From Bacteroidetes bacterium UBA6063 (GTDB lineage Bacteria > Bacteroidota > Bacteroidia > NS11-12g > UBA9320), in contig DIYD01000242.1 of the NCBI GenBank assembly GCA_002428905.1, positions 1 through 7,115 of the forward strand: 7,115 bases of DNA, written 5' to 3'. The position numbers and the translations under genes were made by a program. The notes beneath the pieces are model-generated. The model saw only the letters and a program-made list of their open reading frames with translations. It had not been told where the DNA came from and did no database searches. Below are positions 1 to 6,934 of the stretch, piece by piece; position 1 is the stretch's first letter, and the number at the start of each line of letters is the position of its first letter.

Positions 1-1025
1 TTTGGATGATCCTACTCTTACTGGTCATATTTCTGGGAAAAGAGGTCAACGGAGCACGTTCCTGGTTTGCCATCGGTGGCTTTAGGTTACAACCTGCCGA
101 ATTTGCAAAACTTGGGGTAGCACTGGCGCTGTCAAAATATGTGAGCGACATTGATACCGACATGAAAGGTCTTCGTTATCAGGTTATTACAGCAGCAATT
201 ATCATGCTGCCGGTTGCACTTATTGTACTACAGGGAGACGCAGGGTCTGGACTTGTTTTCTTTTCGTTCATCATGGTGCTCTACCGTGAAGGACTGTCGG
301 GTACCATTCTGGTTATTGGCGTGGTTTCAATAGTAATAGCCGTATTGACTATAGCGTTAGGCTTTATTCCTGTAGTTGGAGGATTGGTAGTCTTAGGCGG
401 ACTCATTACTGCGTTTATTTATACCAATGCAAAACAACTGCGCTGGTTGTGGTTAATCGTAGCTGCCTGTATGATTTTCTCTAAGGTTGTTGACCTTGGC
501 TTCACAACCGTTCTTCAGGAACACCAGCAAAAGCGTATACAAGTGATGTTGGGATTATTGGAAGACCCGCAAGGCCTGGGTTATAACGTTAACCAATCAA
601 AGATTGCCATTGGTTCTGGTGGATTTTTAGGCAAAGGATACTTACAGGGCACACAGACCAAAGGGGATTTTGTTCCTGAACAGCATACGGATTTCATTTT
701 CACGAGTATTGGAGAAGAATTCGGTTGGGTTGGTTCTTCAACGGTGATCATCTTGTTCGTACTGCTGTTTTACCGTATTGTCTTTCTGGCTGAACGTCAA
801 CGCAGTAAATTCAGTCGTATATATGCCTACTGCGTGTTAAGTGTGTTGTTTTTCCACTTTCTTATTAATATCGGAATGACAATTAACCTGGCGCCAGTAA
901 TAGGCATTCCTCTCCCCTTTTTCAGTTACGGTGGATCGAGTTTGATCTCGTTTACCCTGTTGTTGTTCTTACTTTTGAGGTTAGACGCAAATCGCGAGAA
1001 CGAGCTGGACTCGATTAACTACTGA
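1..1025 (+). CDS. rodA: RodA, SEDS-family peptidoglycan glycosyltransferase (5'-truncated by the window)
   Basis: RodA polymerises glycan strands from lipid II in the inner membrane, working with a class B PBP (PBP2) in the elongasome. The reading frame is open to the window edge (a Trp codon precedes the Met at position 6), so the N-terminus, probably the first one or two membrane helices, is missing. What remains is about 340 residues with many hydrophobic helices. Counting from that Met, visible SEDS signatures are NGARSW (15-20), LQPAEFAK (28-35), QGDAGSGLVF (76-85), the VPEQHTDFIF block (223-232) and the C-terminal PFFSYGGSSLIS stretch. The Asp of HTDFIF (residue 229, codon 690-692) aligns with the essential catalytic Asp of SEDS proteins (E. 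coli RodA D262). The long hydrophobic stretch at 100-170 fits the Bacteroidota form of the protein. The HTDFIF and EFAK motifs favour RodA over FtsW. It is usually the last gene of the mreBCD-pbp2-rodA cluster; the convergent gene downstream agrees with it being last here. Confidence 0.95.
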   Translation, partial: WMILLLLVIFLGKEVNGARSWFAIGGFRLQPAEFAKLGVALALSKYVSDIDTDMKGLRYQVITAAIIMLPVALIVLQGDAGSGLVFFSFIMVLYREGLSGTILVIGVVSIVIAVLTIALGFIPVVGGLVVLGGLITAFIYTNAKQLRWLWLIVAACMIFSKVVDLGFTTVLQEHQQKRIQVMLGLLEDPQGLGYNVNQSKIAIGSGGFLGKGYLQGTQTKGDFVPEQHTDFIFTSIGEEFGWVGSSTVIILFVLLFYRIVFLAERQRSKFSRIYAYCVLSVLFFHFLINIGMTINLAPVIGIPLPFFSYGGSSLISFTLLLFLLLRLDANRENELDSINY

Positions 1026-1037
1026 TGCTGTGCATCA
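1023..1037 (+). other. Short hairpin over the rodA stop codon
   Basis: TGATGC (1023-1028) and GCATCA (1032-1037) form a perfect 6-bp inverted repeat around a TGT loop, and the left arm begins with the rodA stop codon. No T-run follows, so it is a poor intrinsic terminator. It may protect the 3' end of the mRNA or be chance. Confidence 0.3.
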
Positions 1038-1064
1038 ATGTGTGAATGTAAATGTGTGAATGTG
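1037..1064. repeat. 14-bp tandem direct duplication
   Basis: The unit AATGTGTGAATGTA (1037-1050) is followed directly by AATGTGTGAATGTG (1051-1064), a 13 of 14 match. Inside each unit there is a smaller TGTG/AATG periodicity. It lies between two convergent genes and codes for nothing recognisable; slippage is the likely origin. Confidence 0.8.
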
Positions 1065-1113
1065 TAAATAAACCTATTTACTAAGCCATTTATCCATATC
1101 AGACACTCCCCAG

Positions 1114-1162
1114 GTCAACTGTCAACCGTCAACTGTCAACCGTCAACTGTCAACTGTCAACC
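1114..1162. repeat. Heptameric tandem repeat, seven copies of GTCAACY
   Basis: Seven perfect head-to-tail copies of GTCAAC plus T or C fill 1114-1162. The seventh bases read T, C, T, C, T, T, C, so most of the array also has a 14-bp T/C period. A partial copy (GTCA, 1164-1167) follows after one extra base. On the minus strand the unit reads RGTTGAC. The hexamer GTCAAC matches the degenerate palindrome GTYRAC. The array lies in the non-coding space between convergent genes. It looks like a microsatellite-type or dispersed intergenic repeat; no CRISPR-like spacers are present. Confidence 0.93.
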
Positions 1163-1189
1163 AGTCAGGAATCAGAAAAGGTCTGACTG
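1162..1189. terminator. Inverted repeat, possible bidirectional transcription end between convergent genes
   Basis: CAGTCAG (1162-1168) and CTGACTG (1183-1189) are perfect 7-bp complements around a 14-base loop, located between the rodA stop and the stop of the convergent lipoprotein gene. A second weak AT-rich pairing, AGATAT (1193-1198) with ATATCT (1211-1216), follows. Neither stem has a T-run on either strand, so a classical Rho-independent terminator is not shown. The position makes a transcript-end role plausible. Confidence 0.3.
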
Positions 1190-1216
1190 TCTAGATATCA
1201 AGGGATCTAAATATCT

Positions 1217-1933
1217 CTAGTCTACACTAAACATCGAATCAAAGTTTTCAGCAATTCGAACGGCATCAGGGCCTACTCGTTGTACGTCATTAGTGGTTGC
1301 GATATCAATAGCATTTGGCGACGAGAAGAAGTCGGCCAAATTCATGTCGATATTCAAGACATTGCTTCCAGGCGCCATCTCAATGGACTTAGGCAAATCC
1401 AGCGTAATATTCCGTGCGGTCTGATTTGTAGCTGTATATCCACCAATGTGGTAGTATGCCAGACCTTCGGTACCATCAATCATCGAATTCCCTTCTAATT
1501 TGAAATTGATGTACCCCATGGCCATTCCCCAGTACATCGGATCGGTAAATACCGCATTGAGGGTCCCATTCCAATTCACCGCAGAATCTTCCACACCAAT
1601 CGTAAACTTAATGGACTTGATCTTGTTGTCGTCAAGGTCATCGAATTTCATGGAGTAATTCCCCTGACTGTAATTCACCAGGTGCCAATCGTCGTAAGCC
1701 ATCTCTTTACCCGATTCGGTAACCAGTACCACGTTATTCAAATGATAAATGAAAACCGTAGGCATGAAACTATCCGTCTGTTCCGTAGTGTACCATTTAT
1801 TTAAGGATAAACTTTCGCCATTCCAGGTATGGTTGATATTTACCTCAACTGCCGGCTTTACCTCAGGTGGGTCTTCATCGCAACCGACAACGAATAAAAA
1901 TGCAGCTAAAATCCAAAAGTTTTTCATAATCAT
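1217..1933 (-). CDS. MbnP-like periplasmic/outer-membrane lipoprotein
   Basis: The 238-residue product begins with a short SPII signal ending in VVGC, so Cys18 is the predicted lipidation site; it is followed by D-E-D, the kind of acidic +2 to +4 context seen in surface-exposed Bacteroidota lipoproteins. The mature part resembles the MbnP family: a beta-rich opening (VEVNINHTWNGESL, 29-42), an IGV-E segment (112-115), the signature DPMYWGMAMGYINFKLEG (131-148) and YHIGGY (161-166). MbnP proteins are known from methanobactin and copper-related loci, where a di-heme enzyme, MbnH, oxidises a Trp of MbnP to kynurenine; Trp135 lies in the signature, but whether it is the equivalent residue is not settled here. 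No MbnH-like gene is in the window. The start at 1933 overlaps the upstream stop by ATGA; a second Met two codons on (ATG at 1927) is an equally good start. No Shine-Dalgarno is evident, which fits translational coupling. Family assignment is by motif memory only. Confidence 0.72.
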   Translation of the reverse strand: MIMKNFWILAAFLFVVGCDEDPPEVKPAVEVNINHTWNGESLSLNKWYTTEQTDSFMPTVFIYHLNNVVLVTESGKEMAYDDWHLVNYSQGNYSMKFDDLDDNKIKSIKFTIGVEDSAVNWNGTLNAVFTDPMYWGMAMGYINFKLEGNSMIDGTEGLAYYHIGGYTATNQTARNITLDLPKSIEMAPGSNVLNIDMNLADFFSSPNAIDIATTNDVQRVGPDAVRIAENFDSMFSVD

Positions 1934-3417
1934 CTATTTAATAAGGCGTCACCTGTTCGTTCAAACACGTGTATTTCAAAGTTGTAATCGTTCAATGTTT
2001 TAAACGCAACATCAGGGTAAAAAGATTTAATCCGGGTAAAATCCTGATGGTTTTCTAACATTTCCAGTGGTACATTCCCTTCATTTGGTCCAAAATGACC
2101 ATCCCATATCACAATGCTTCCAACCGGTGCATATTTCGCGTCAAAACTCCATAACTCTATAAAATGATCGGTATCCTTTGGGTCAATATCCGCCAGAATA
2201 TTGAAGTATGGATACAGAAAGTATTTCATTCGGTCATCATAGTTCTGCACGTTGTACCAATCTGCAACCTCCACAAATAATTCTTGTTCCTGACTTATTT
2301 GAATCGGATATCGTCCCCCAAAAATCTTGTATGGGTAGTACATCACAATGGCTGCACCTATAAGAACGGTGGCATAAACAATACGCTGCTTTACTCCTTT
2401 AAAGAGCTTATCTAACCAATTCAGAAATGCTTCTGCAGCGAAGGCCATAACCATGGCCGCTAAAGGTTCAATCACTACCATCACGCGCGGGTAACCACAA
2501 CTTCCCATTATGCCTTTATACCATATCCATGAATGGATAAAGAAATACAGGGCATATACTCCCAGTGCTAAATACACGATTTTGCGAATGGTTTCATCAT
2601 TCCTATCGCGGATATACCTGTAAATCAAAAGTATACTTCCAATGATAAACAACCATAAACGCGGCCGGCCCATCATCCAGTACAGGTTATTCCAATAATG
2701 TCCAAGCTCGCCGTGTCCGCAGATGTTCTCTTGTTTTGCCGTGCTCTCAATCTGGTACTTGATGTACGGGTTCTTCGTGTATATCCATAACGGTTCACCT
2801 TCGACAATCCAGCCCAGGAAGTTCATGAATACCATACCTATCAGGAGGAAGCCAAACGCCTTATAGTTCCGTAGAATAAAGAACAGGTAGAATCCAATCA
2901 CGGCCATGATTACGTAACCCTCAGACCGAGCAAATGGTAGAAAACCTGCTACAATCGCTCCAGCATAAACCTTGTCTTTCACAAAAAGATAAAATACCAA
3001 CATCATCATGAAGGCATTCAGTGGTTCAGTCAAACCAGATATGGTGTTTCCAAACCAAATTGGACTTGCCACGCTTAGCACAAACGCAACCCAGGCATGT
3101 TTAAACTTTAAATGCAGCGCGCTATAATACGCCAGCCATCCCGTTGCTATAAGCAACAGGATATTGAAAACGATAACGCCTATCATGCCAAATTGGGCAA
3201 ATGGAGATGCCAGGATATTGTACAACGGTTTACCCCACTGATCTAAGAGCAACTCGCCAGGATGTAGCCACGAGAACCGGGCAATTAAATAGTGATTGTA
3301 ACTATCCATACCACCTTCTACACCTGGTGAAATCTTAGCGAGATAAAAAAGGACACCGAATACAACGAGTGACATAATCGTCATTGCAAACCGCTCTATT
3401 CTGGTATTGGATGTCAT
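1930..3417 (-). CDS. Polytopic membrane glycosyltransferase, GT-C fold (PMT/ArnT/GT39-like)
   Basis: The 495-residue product has about ten hydrophobic helices up to residue ~362, then a soluble C-terminal domain of about 130 residues. After the first helix (11-28) comes a non-cytoplasmic loop with GGMDSYNH (35-42), where Asp38 is the best candidate for the GT-C catalytic acidic residue; LDQWGKPLYN (58-67) follows, as in mannosyl- and aminoarabinosyl-transferases. Other family-like features are SGLTEPLNAF (127-136), PFARSEGYV (161-169) and GYPRVMVVIEPLAA (308-321). GT-C enzymes transfer sugars from polyprenyl-phosphate donors to acceptors on the outer face of the inner membrane; donor and acceptor cannot be read from this sequence. 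It is the first gene of a two-gene operon, with an ATGA overlap into the lipoprotein gene. A TAnnTTTG box lies just upstream of the ATG, which supports this start. No truncation or frameshift is seen. Confidence 0.72.
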   Translation of the reverse strand: MTSNTRIERFAMTIMSLVVFGVLFYLAKISPGVEGGMDSYNHYLIARFSWLHPGELLLDQWGKPLYNILASPFAQFGMIGVIVFNILLLIATGWLAYYSALHLKFKHAWVAFVLSVASPIWFGNTISGLTEPLNAFMMMLVFYLFVKDKVYAGAIVAGFLPFARSEGYVIMAVIGFYLFFILRNYKAFGFLLIGMVFMNFLGWIVEGEPLWIYTKNPYIKYQIESTAKQENICGHGELGHYWNNLYWMMGRPRLWLFIIGSILLIYRYIRDRNDETIRKIVYLALGVYALYFFIHSWIWYKGIMGSCGYPRVMVVIEPLAAMVMAFAAEAFLNWLDKLFKGVKQRIVYATVLIGAAIVMYYPYKIFGGRYPIQISQEQELFVEVADWYNVQNYDDRMKYFLYPYFNILADIDPKDTDHFIELWSFDAKYAPVGSIVIWDGHFGPNEGNVPLEMLENHQDFTRIKSFYPDVAFKTLNDYNFEIHVFERTGDALLNR

Positions 3418-3424
3418 CTATCCG

Positions 3425-3432
3425 CAAATGTA
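3425..3432 (-). promoter_or_regulatory. Bacteroidota-type -7 promoter box (TACATTTG) for the glycosyltransferase-lipoprotein operon
   Basis: On the minus strand the bases read TACATTTG, a perfect match to the TAnnTTTG -7 element of the Bacteroidota primary sigma factor. Only seven bases (CGGATAG) separate its last G from the ATG at 3417, so the expected transcript start is at or within a few bases of the start codon. A clear TTTG/TTG -33 element about 20 bases upstream is not visible. The mRNA is therefore predicted to be leaderless or nearly so. Confidence 0.55.
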
Positions 3433-3467
3433 TGTACCGCGGTTGATGTAAGCTGATAAAATATTTA

Positions 3468-3474
3468 TAAATTG
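3468..3474 (+). promoter_or_regulatory. Weak candidate -7 box for the M48 operon
   Basis: TAAATTG at 3468-3474 is one T short of TAnnTTTG, with a TTG at 3443-3445 about 22 bases upstream as a possible -33 element. The region between (TAAAATATTTATAA) is AT-rich. It would place the transcript start near 3480, just before the ATG at 3490, and would leave back-to-back promoters in the short divergent gap. The match is imperfect, so confidence is low. Confidence 0.22.
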
Positions 3475-3489
3475 CTTACAGGTATCAAG

Positions 3490-5610
3490 ATGCTCATACA
3501 AATGAACCGAATTCTCTTACTTACGGGTCCTTTCCTTTTGGCGAAAACACACTTAAGGTTGTGGACATTGACCTTACTTCTATCGGTTGTCCACATTGCG
3601 TTTGGTCAGTCTTTTCAGGATCAGTTACTGTCGAATGGACCTATGCCAGATGACTTCAAGAACCTGTACTCGACAAAATATAAGAACACGCTAGACGATG
3701 AGCGATTGGAAGAATTAGATAGCAAGCGAAAAAGCAAGGAGTTTGCTGCGTTGACCAATTACTCAATCGACAACCTGCTAAAGAGCGGTAATGTTGTGTA
3801 TGGTGATCCTATTTCGAATTACTGCAATAGCATCATCGACAAACTAACAGCCAACCGTGACGACATTAACACAGCAATACGCTTATATACGCTAAAGTCA
3901 AACGATGCCAATGCATATTCAACCCATCAGGGAATCATTATTATGACCACCGGACTCATAGCTCGGTTGCAAAATGAAGATGAATTGGCCTTCGTACTTG
4001 CCCACGAGATCGCTCACGTATTAGAAAATCACAATGTTGAGTCGTTTGACTACAACAGTGAGCTCTTCAAACGAGACGTGGCTGGCAATAAACTGGATGA
4101 AAAGATTTTAAAGAGTGCCAAGCATTCTAAAAAATCAGAGTTTGAAGCCGATGACCTTGGATTCGAAATGTATATCTCTGCCGGATATAATCCTAAGGCA
4201 ATTTTAGGTACGATGGACAAGCTGCTGTATTCCTATTTACCCATTAAGCAGCAGTATTACAATTATGATGAAGTCCAATCGGAATCCTATCGTTTTAGTG
4301 ATCGGGATCGCACATTTAAAGAAATTGACATTGAAGCAGAGGAAGATGTAGACGATTCAAAAAGCACTCACCCAAATATCAAACGGCGCAAGGAAAACAT
4401 CCTTGAAAAAATTGAGAAAGATGATTTGGATACGACTGGAAAACTTGATGTTTCGCCTGAATTCAGATCGATCAAATCGATCGCCTACAAGGAGGCGATT
4501 TACCGTCATGTAATTTATCACCAATACGTGGAAGCCTTGATCCTTATTGATGCCATAGACAACGAGGTTGAAGTAGATCCAATGTTCCTATCCCGCCATA
4601 AAGCCATGTGTTATTTCGGCATTCAAGCGTTCATCAATGAACAGCAGAAAAGCGACGTAATTGACTATGATGACCCGCAAGGACCTCAAATGAGTTACTT
4701 CAAACTCTTCAAAAGATTGAACAGAAATGAGTTTAACATACTGGCTCTTAGACAAATAGGTCGTATTCTTAAGTCAAACGATAATGATTCTATCATTCGT
4801 CGGTTATTCGACCAAAGTTTGGCGTCCATGGCCGCTCATACGAAATTCAAAACCAAGTACTTTACGCAGGTACCTGACTCCTCCGACCTTAACAAGGTGA
4901 ATAAGAAGTGCCACACCTGTTACATGGCTTTTAACGATTTTGAAAACAAGGACGACCTGATGGTGTTGCTGAAGGATTACCGCGAGAAGGCCAACGAAGA
5001 AGAGAACGAAGTATTCATTCAACCCAAAACATCCAAACTGGTCATGTTGAGCCCGCGATACTATGGTATAGACAATCGTCAATCGGCAGACAGGCGTTTC
5101 ATACAGGGTGAGAAAAAGAATGCGTACATCGAAGAAAAGATTCTCGAATATGGCGAGCTGCTTTCCATAGATGTAGACATCGTCGACTCCTGGAAAGAAG
5201 GCGATATGACTACAGAATCGATGAATCAATACACGATAGTCATGGACTGGCTCCGGGAACGAAGCGGTTATTCCGGCAGATATTTTAAAGGTATTTTGTA
5301 CGAACCAATGGATCATATCCGGCGCGAATTTGACACCGACTATCTGGGTTTTTCGATGTACTGGAACATCCTAGAGCGAAAAGAGTTTAACGCATTGTAC
5401 TTTGTAGGTGGCGCCCTCACCGTATACGGGTTTCCAATCTACCTGCATTGGCAATTGACTCCATACCATTATACTGGATACAACTTTGTGCTGTTAAATT
5501 CCAACACGGGCCAAGTCTCCTATGTCGACTCGAAATTCTTTAATGTTCGGTATCGGAACTATTTGTTAAATACTCATTTGTTCAACTCGTTAAATCAGAT
5601 CGCCAAATGA
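3490..5610 (+). CDS. Secreted M48-family zinc metallopeptidase with long C-terminal extension
   Basis: Numbering is from the ATG at 3490 (706 residues). The frame opens with a TTG at 3472, but the ATGs at 3490 and 3502 are better starts; 3490 has a weak AGG eight bases upstream. A hydrophobic stretch (24-38) ending AFG|Q predicts a signal peptide cut after Gly39, so the enzyme acts in the periplasm. The M48 core is complete: HEIAH at 172-176 (zinc His172 and His176, catalytic Glu173), then EFEADDLG from Glu217 (third zinc ligand, with conserved Asp221), and STHP at 292-295, the motif that carries the regulatory His in BepA. Core M48 domains end near here. The remaining ~400 residues are unusual: a mainly helical region (about 325-510) with a CHTC pair (Cys474, Cys477) and a last alpha/beta region (about 512-706) starting SKLVMLSPRYY and ending with a VLLNSNTGQVSYVD hairpin. 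BepA's TPR tail is not recognised. It is first in an operon and overlaps the next gene by ATGA. Confidence 0.88.
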   Translation: MLIQMNRILLLTGPFLLAKTHLRLWTLTLLLSVVHIAFGQSFQDQLLSNGPMPDDFKNLYSTKYKNTLDDERLEELDSKRKSKEFAALTNYSIDNLLKSGNVVYGDPISNYCNSIIDKLTANRDDINTAIRLYTLKSNDANAYSTHQGIIIMTTGLIARLQNEDELAFVLAHEIAHVLENHNVESFDYNSELFKRDVAGNKLDEKILKSAKHSKKSEFEADDLGFEMYISAGYNPKAILGTMDKLLYSYLPIKQQYYNYDEVQSESYRFSDRDRTFKEIDIEAEEDVDDSKSTHPNIKRRKENILEKIEKDDLDTTGKLDVSPEFRSIKSIAYKEAIYRHVIYHQYVEALILIDAIDNEVEVDPMFLSRHKAMCYFGIQAFINEQQKSDVIDYDDPQGPQMSYFKLFKRLNRNEFNILALRQIGRILKSNDNDSIIRRLFDQSLASMAAHTKFKTKYFTQVPDSSDLNKVNKKCHTCYMAFNDFENKDDLMVLLKDYREKANEEENEVFIQPKTSKLVMLSPRYYGIDNRQSADRRFIQGEKKNAYIEEKILEYGELLSIDVDIVDSWKEGDMTTESMNQYTIVMDWLRERSGYSGRYFKGILYEPMDHIRREFDTDYLGFSMYWNILERKEFNALYFVGGALTVYGFPIYLHWQLTPYHYTGYNFVLLNSNTGQVSYVDSKFFNVRYRNYLLNTHLFNSLNQIAK

Positions 5611-6416
5611 GAATATTAGGAGTATTTATAGCGGCGTTTCTTCTTTATTCCACTGGCTTTGGTCAGAGCTACGACCAGGTTTCCGGATACCTGGGTAAAC
5701 GCTTCAGTGCCGGTATGGGATTAACCGTATCCCCCAGTCTTGAACCTCAACAAGCCGTAGGCCCGGATGAACAGCCAGATTACAGAACCGGGTTTAATCG
5801 CATGTTCTCAGCAGATGTGGGCTATACGATCACCTCTCTCGTCACGGTAGGACTTCAATTCGGGACGCATAGAACGTCTATGGTCGTAGACGATGACCGG
5901 GCACTAAATGGCATCCATTGGGGAGAGCAGTATAACTGGGATGATTATGAACACAACCTCATCACCATTGCAGGATCCCCTTCAATTCGAGATAATTATG
6001 CAACACTATATTTAAAAAGGTACTTGTATTCCAAGGGCGGTTTAGCCCCCGTTGGTACGTATGTTAAAGTTGCGCTCACACAGCATGATTATACCATCGA
6101 TTTTAGTAATATTCGGTACATCAGTCGGAGTAATCTGGGGTTTGATGAATATGGTCAGGTTCAATTCAAACACAGCGATAGTATAGGAACCGCGCAATAC
6201 ACTGAGTTGTCACTCGCTTTTGGTAAGTCTATTCCTCTTGCAGACCGTGTTTTAATGGATATTAACATGGAAGCCGGTTTACATTCGGCAGTTTTCCGAT
6301 CAAGCGCCACAAACTGGAACACACCAGCTCAACTGACGTATGATTTGTTGCGCGAACGTTTGGCACGTGCACACTATTTGAAGTTTTCTTTTGGTCTTAA
6401 CGTATTACTCTTCTGA
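5607..6416 (+). CDS. Predicted outer-membrane beta-barrel protein
   Basis: The 269-residue product is not assigned to a named family. It has a signal peptide (about 1-19, ending TGFG|Q), then alternating polar/hydrophobic strands typical of a small barrel: RFSAGMGLTV (32-41), FSADVGYTI (67-75), VTVGLQFGTH, a long acidic/aromatic loop around WGEQYNWDDYEHN, ATLYLKRYLY, GTYVKVALTQ, YTELSLAFGK, DINMEAGLH and a final LKFSFGLNVLLF. The C-terminal Phe preceded by alternating hydrophobics fits the signal read by the BAM complex. The size suggests about 8-10 strands. The start ATG overlaps the stop of the M48 gene (ATGA at 5607-5610), so translation is probably coupled and the two may act together, with the barrel as a substrate, client or anchor of the peptidase. 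No catalytic motif is visible. Barrel topology is fairly sure; function is unknown. Confidence 0.7.
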   Translation: MRILGVFIAAFLLYSTGFGQSYDQVSGYLGKRFSAGMGLTVSPSLEPQQAVGPDEQPDYRTGFNRMFSADVGYTITSLVTVGLQFGTHRTSMVVDDDRALNGIHWGEQYNWDDYEHNLITIAGSPSIRDNYATLYLKRYLYSKGGLAPVGTYVKVALTQHDYTIDFSNIRYISRSNLGFDEYGQVQFKHSDSIGTAQYTELSLAFGKSIPLADRVLMDINMEAGLHSAVFRSSATNWNTPAQLTYDLLRERLARAHYLKFSFGLNVLLF

Positions 6417-6418
6417 TT

Positions 6419-6934
6419 ATGGAAATAAAAAAACTCCTTCTGATTTGGGCTCTTGCATTTGGTTTAGCCGGATGTTCACAAGAAGACTTTTCAAATGGTA
6501 TTGAACCGATTGAAGTAAAACAGGCAGAAGTACCTAAAGCTCCGTGCACCTATAACGACAGCATTTACATATCCATTTTTAGAGGTATGAGCGGTTCGCC
6601 ACGGGTAGAAATTCAGGAACACTTCGACGACGTAGATGTCATTTGCCGTTTCTATCGCTCCTCGAACGACTTAACCTTTAATTTTAACAGTCGGTTTGGA
6701 CTAAAAGCGTTGAAAAGCGGTGTTTATGATTACTCTGATAATAAATCGGACCAACTTAAACCGCGTATACGAAGATGGGATGGCTCGTTCGGTCGATCGC
6801 CAAGCATTCTGAGTGGAAAGCTATATGTTGAAGTCCACGAAGACAAGTCCATAACATTTACCTGGTGTAATCTGAAGTTCGAGGATGATGATTTTGTCTA
6901 TGACTCCCATGGAGGGTTCACTTTCACCTATTGA
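6419..6934 (+). CDS. Small lipoprotein of unknown function
   Basis: The 171-residue product has an SPII signal with the lipobox LAGC, so Cys19 is lipidated; SQED follows and may direct export to the outer membrane or surface. The mature domain has short beta-strands, and a GVYDYSD turn (101-107) leads to LSGKLYVEVHEDKSITFTWCNLKFEDDD (131-158). The pattern of an SG-led strand pair followed by a nucleotide-free beta hairpin is common in small Bacteroidota lipoproteins of unknown role. Three further Cys (43, 76, 150) could allow a disulfide. The start lies two bases after the barrel gene's stop, with no Shine-Dalgarno, so the gene is the third member of the M48 operon. No terminator-like stem with a T-run follows. 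An ordinary secreted lipoprotein is certain enough; no named family is recognised. Confidence 0.75.
   Translation: MEIKKLLLIWALAFGLAGCSQEDFSNGIEPIEVKQAEVPKAPCTYNDSIYISIFRGMSGSPRVEIQEHFDDVDVICRFYRSSNDLTFNFNSRFGLKALKSGVYDYSDNKSDQLKPRIRRWDGSFGRSPSILSGKLYVEVHEDKSITFTWCNLKFEDDDFVYDSHGGFTFTY

Noticed and set aside
1114..1162. CRISPR array
   Set aside because: The heptamers abut with no spacers and are far too short; no cas gene is present.
1280..1498. 72-residue open frame on the plus strand
   Set aside because: It lies opposite the MbnP-like lipoprotein gene, and its composition (Ile, Cys, Arg-rich, no domain) is that of a shadow frame.
1749..2003. 84-residue open frame on the plus strand
   Set aside because: It covers the overlap of the lipoprotein and glycosyltransferase genes on the other strand and shows no recognisable protein feature.
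3472..3489. TTG at 3472 as the start of the M48 gene
   Set aside because: It only lengthens an already long signal peptide region, lies inside the candidate promoter box, and two in-frame ATGs follow (3490, 3502).
4804..5316. 170-residue open frame on the minus strand within the M48 gene
   Set aside because: It is antisense to a clear coding frame, has no family motif, and its start has no promoter or ribosome site; codon pairing with the real gene explains the openness.
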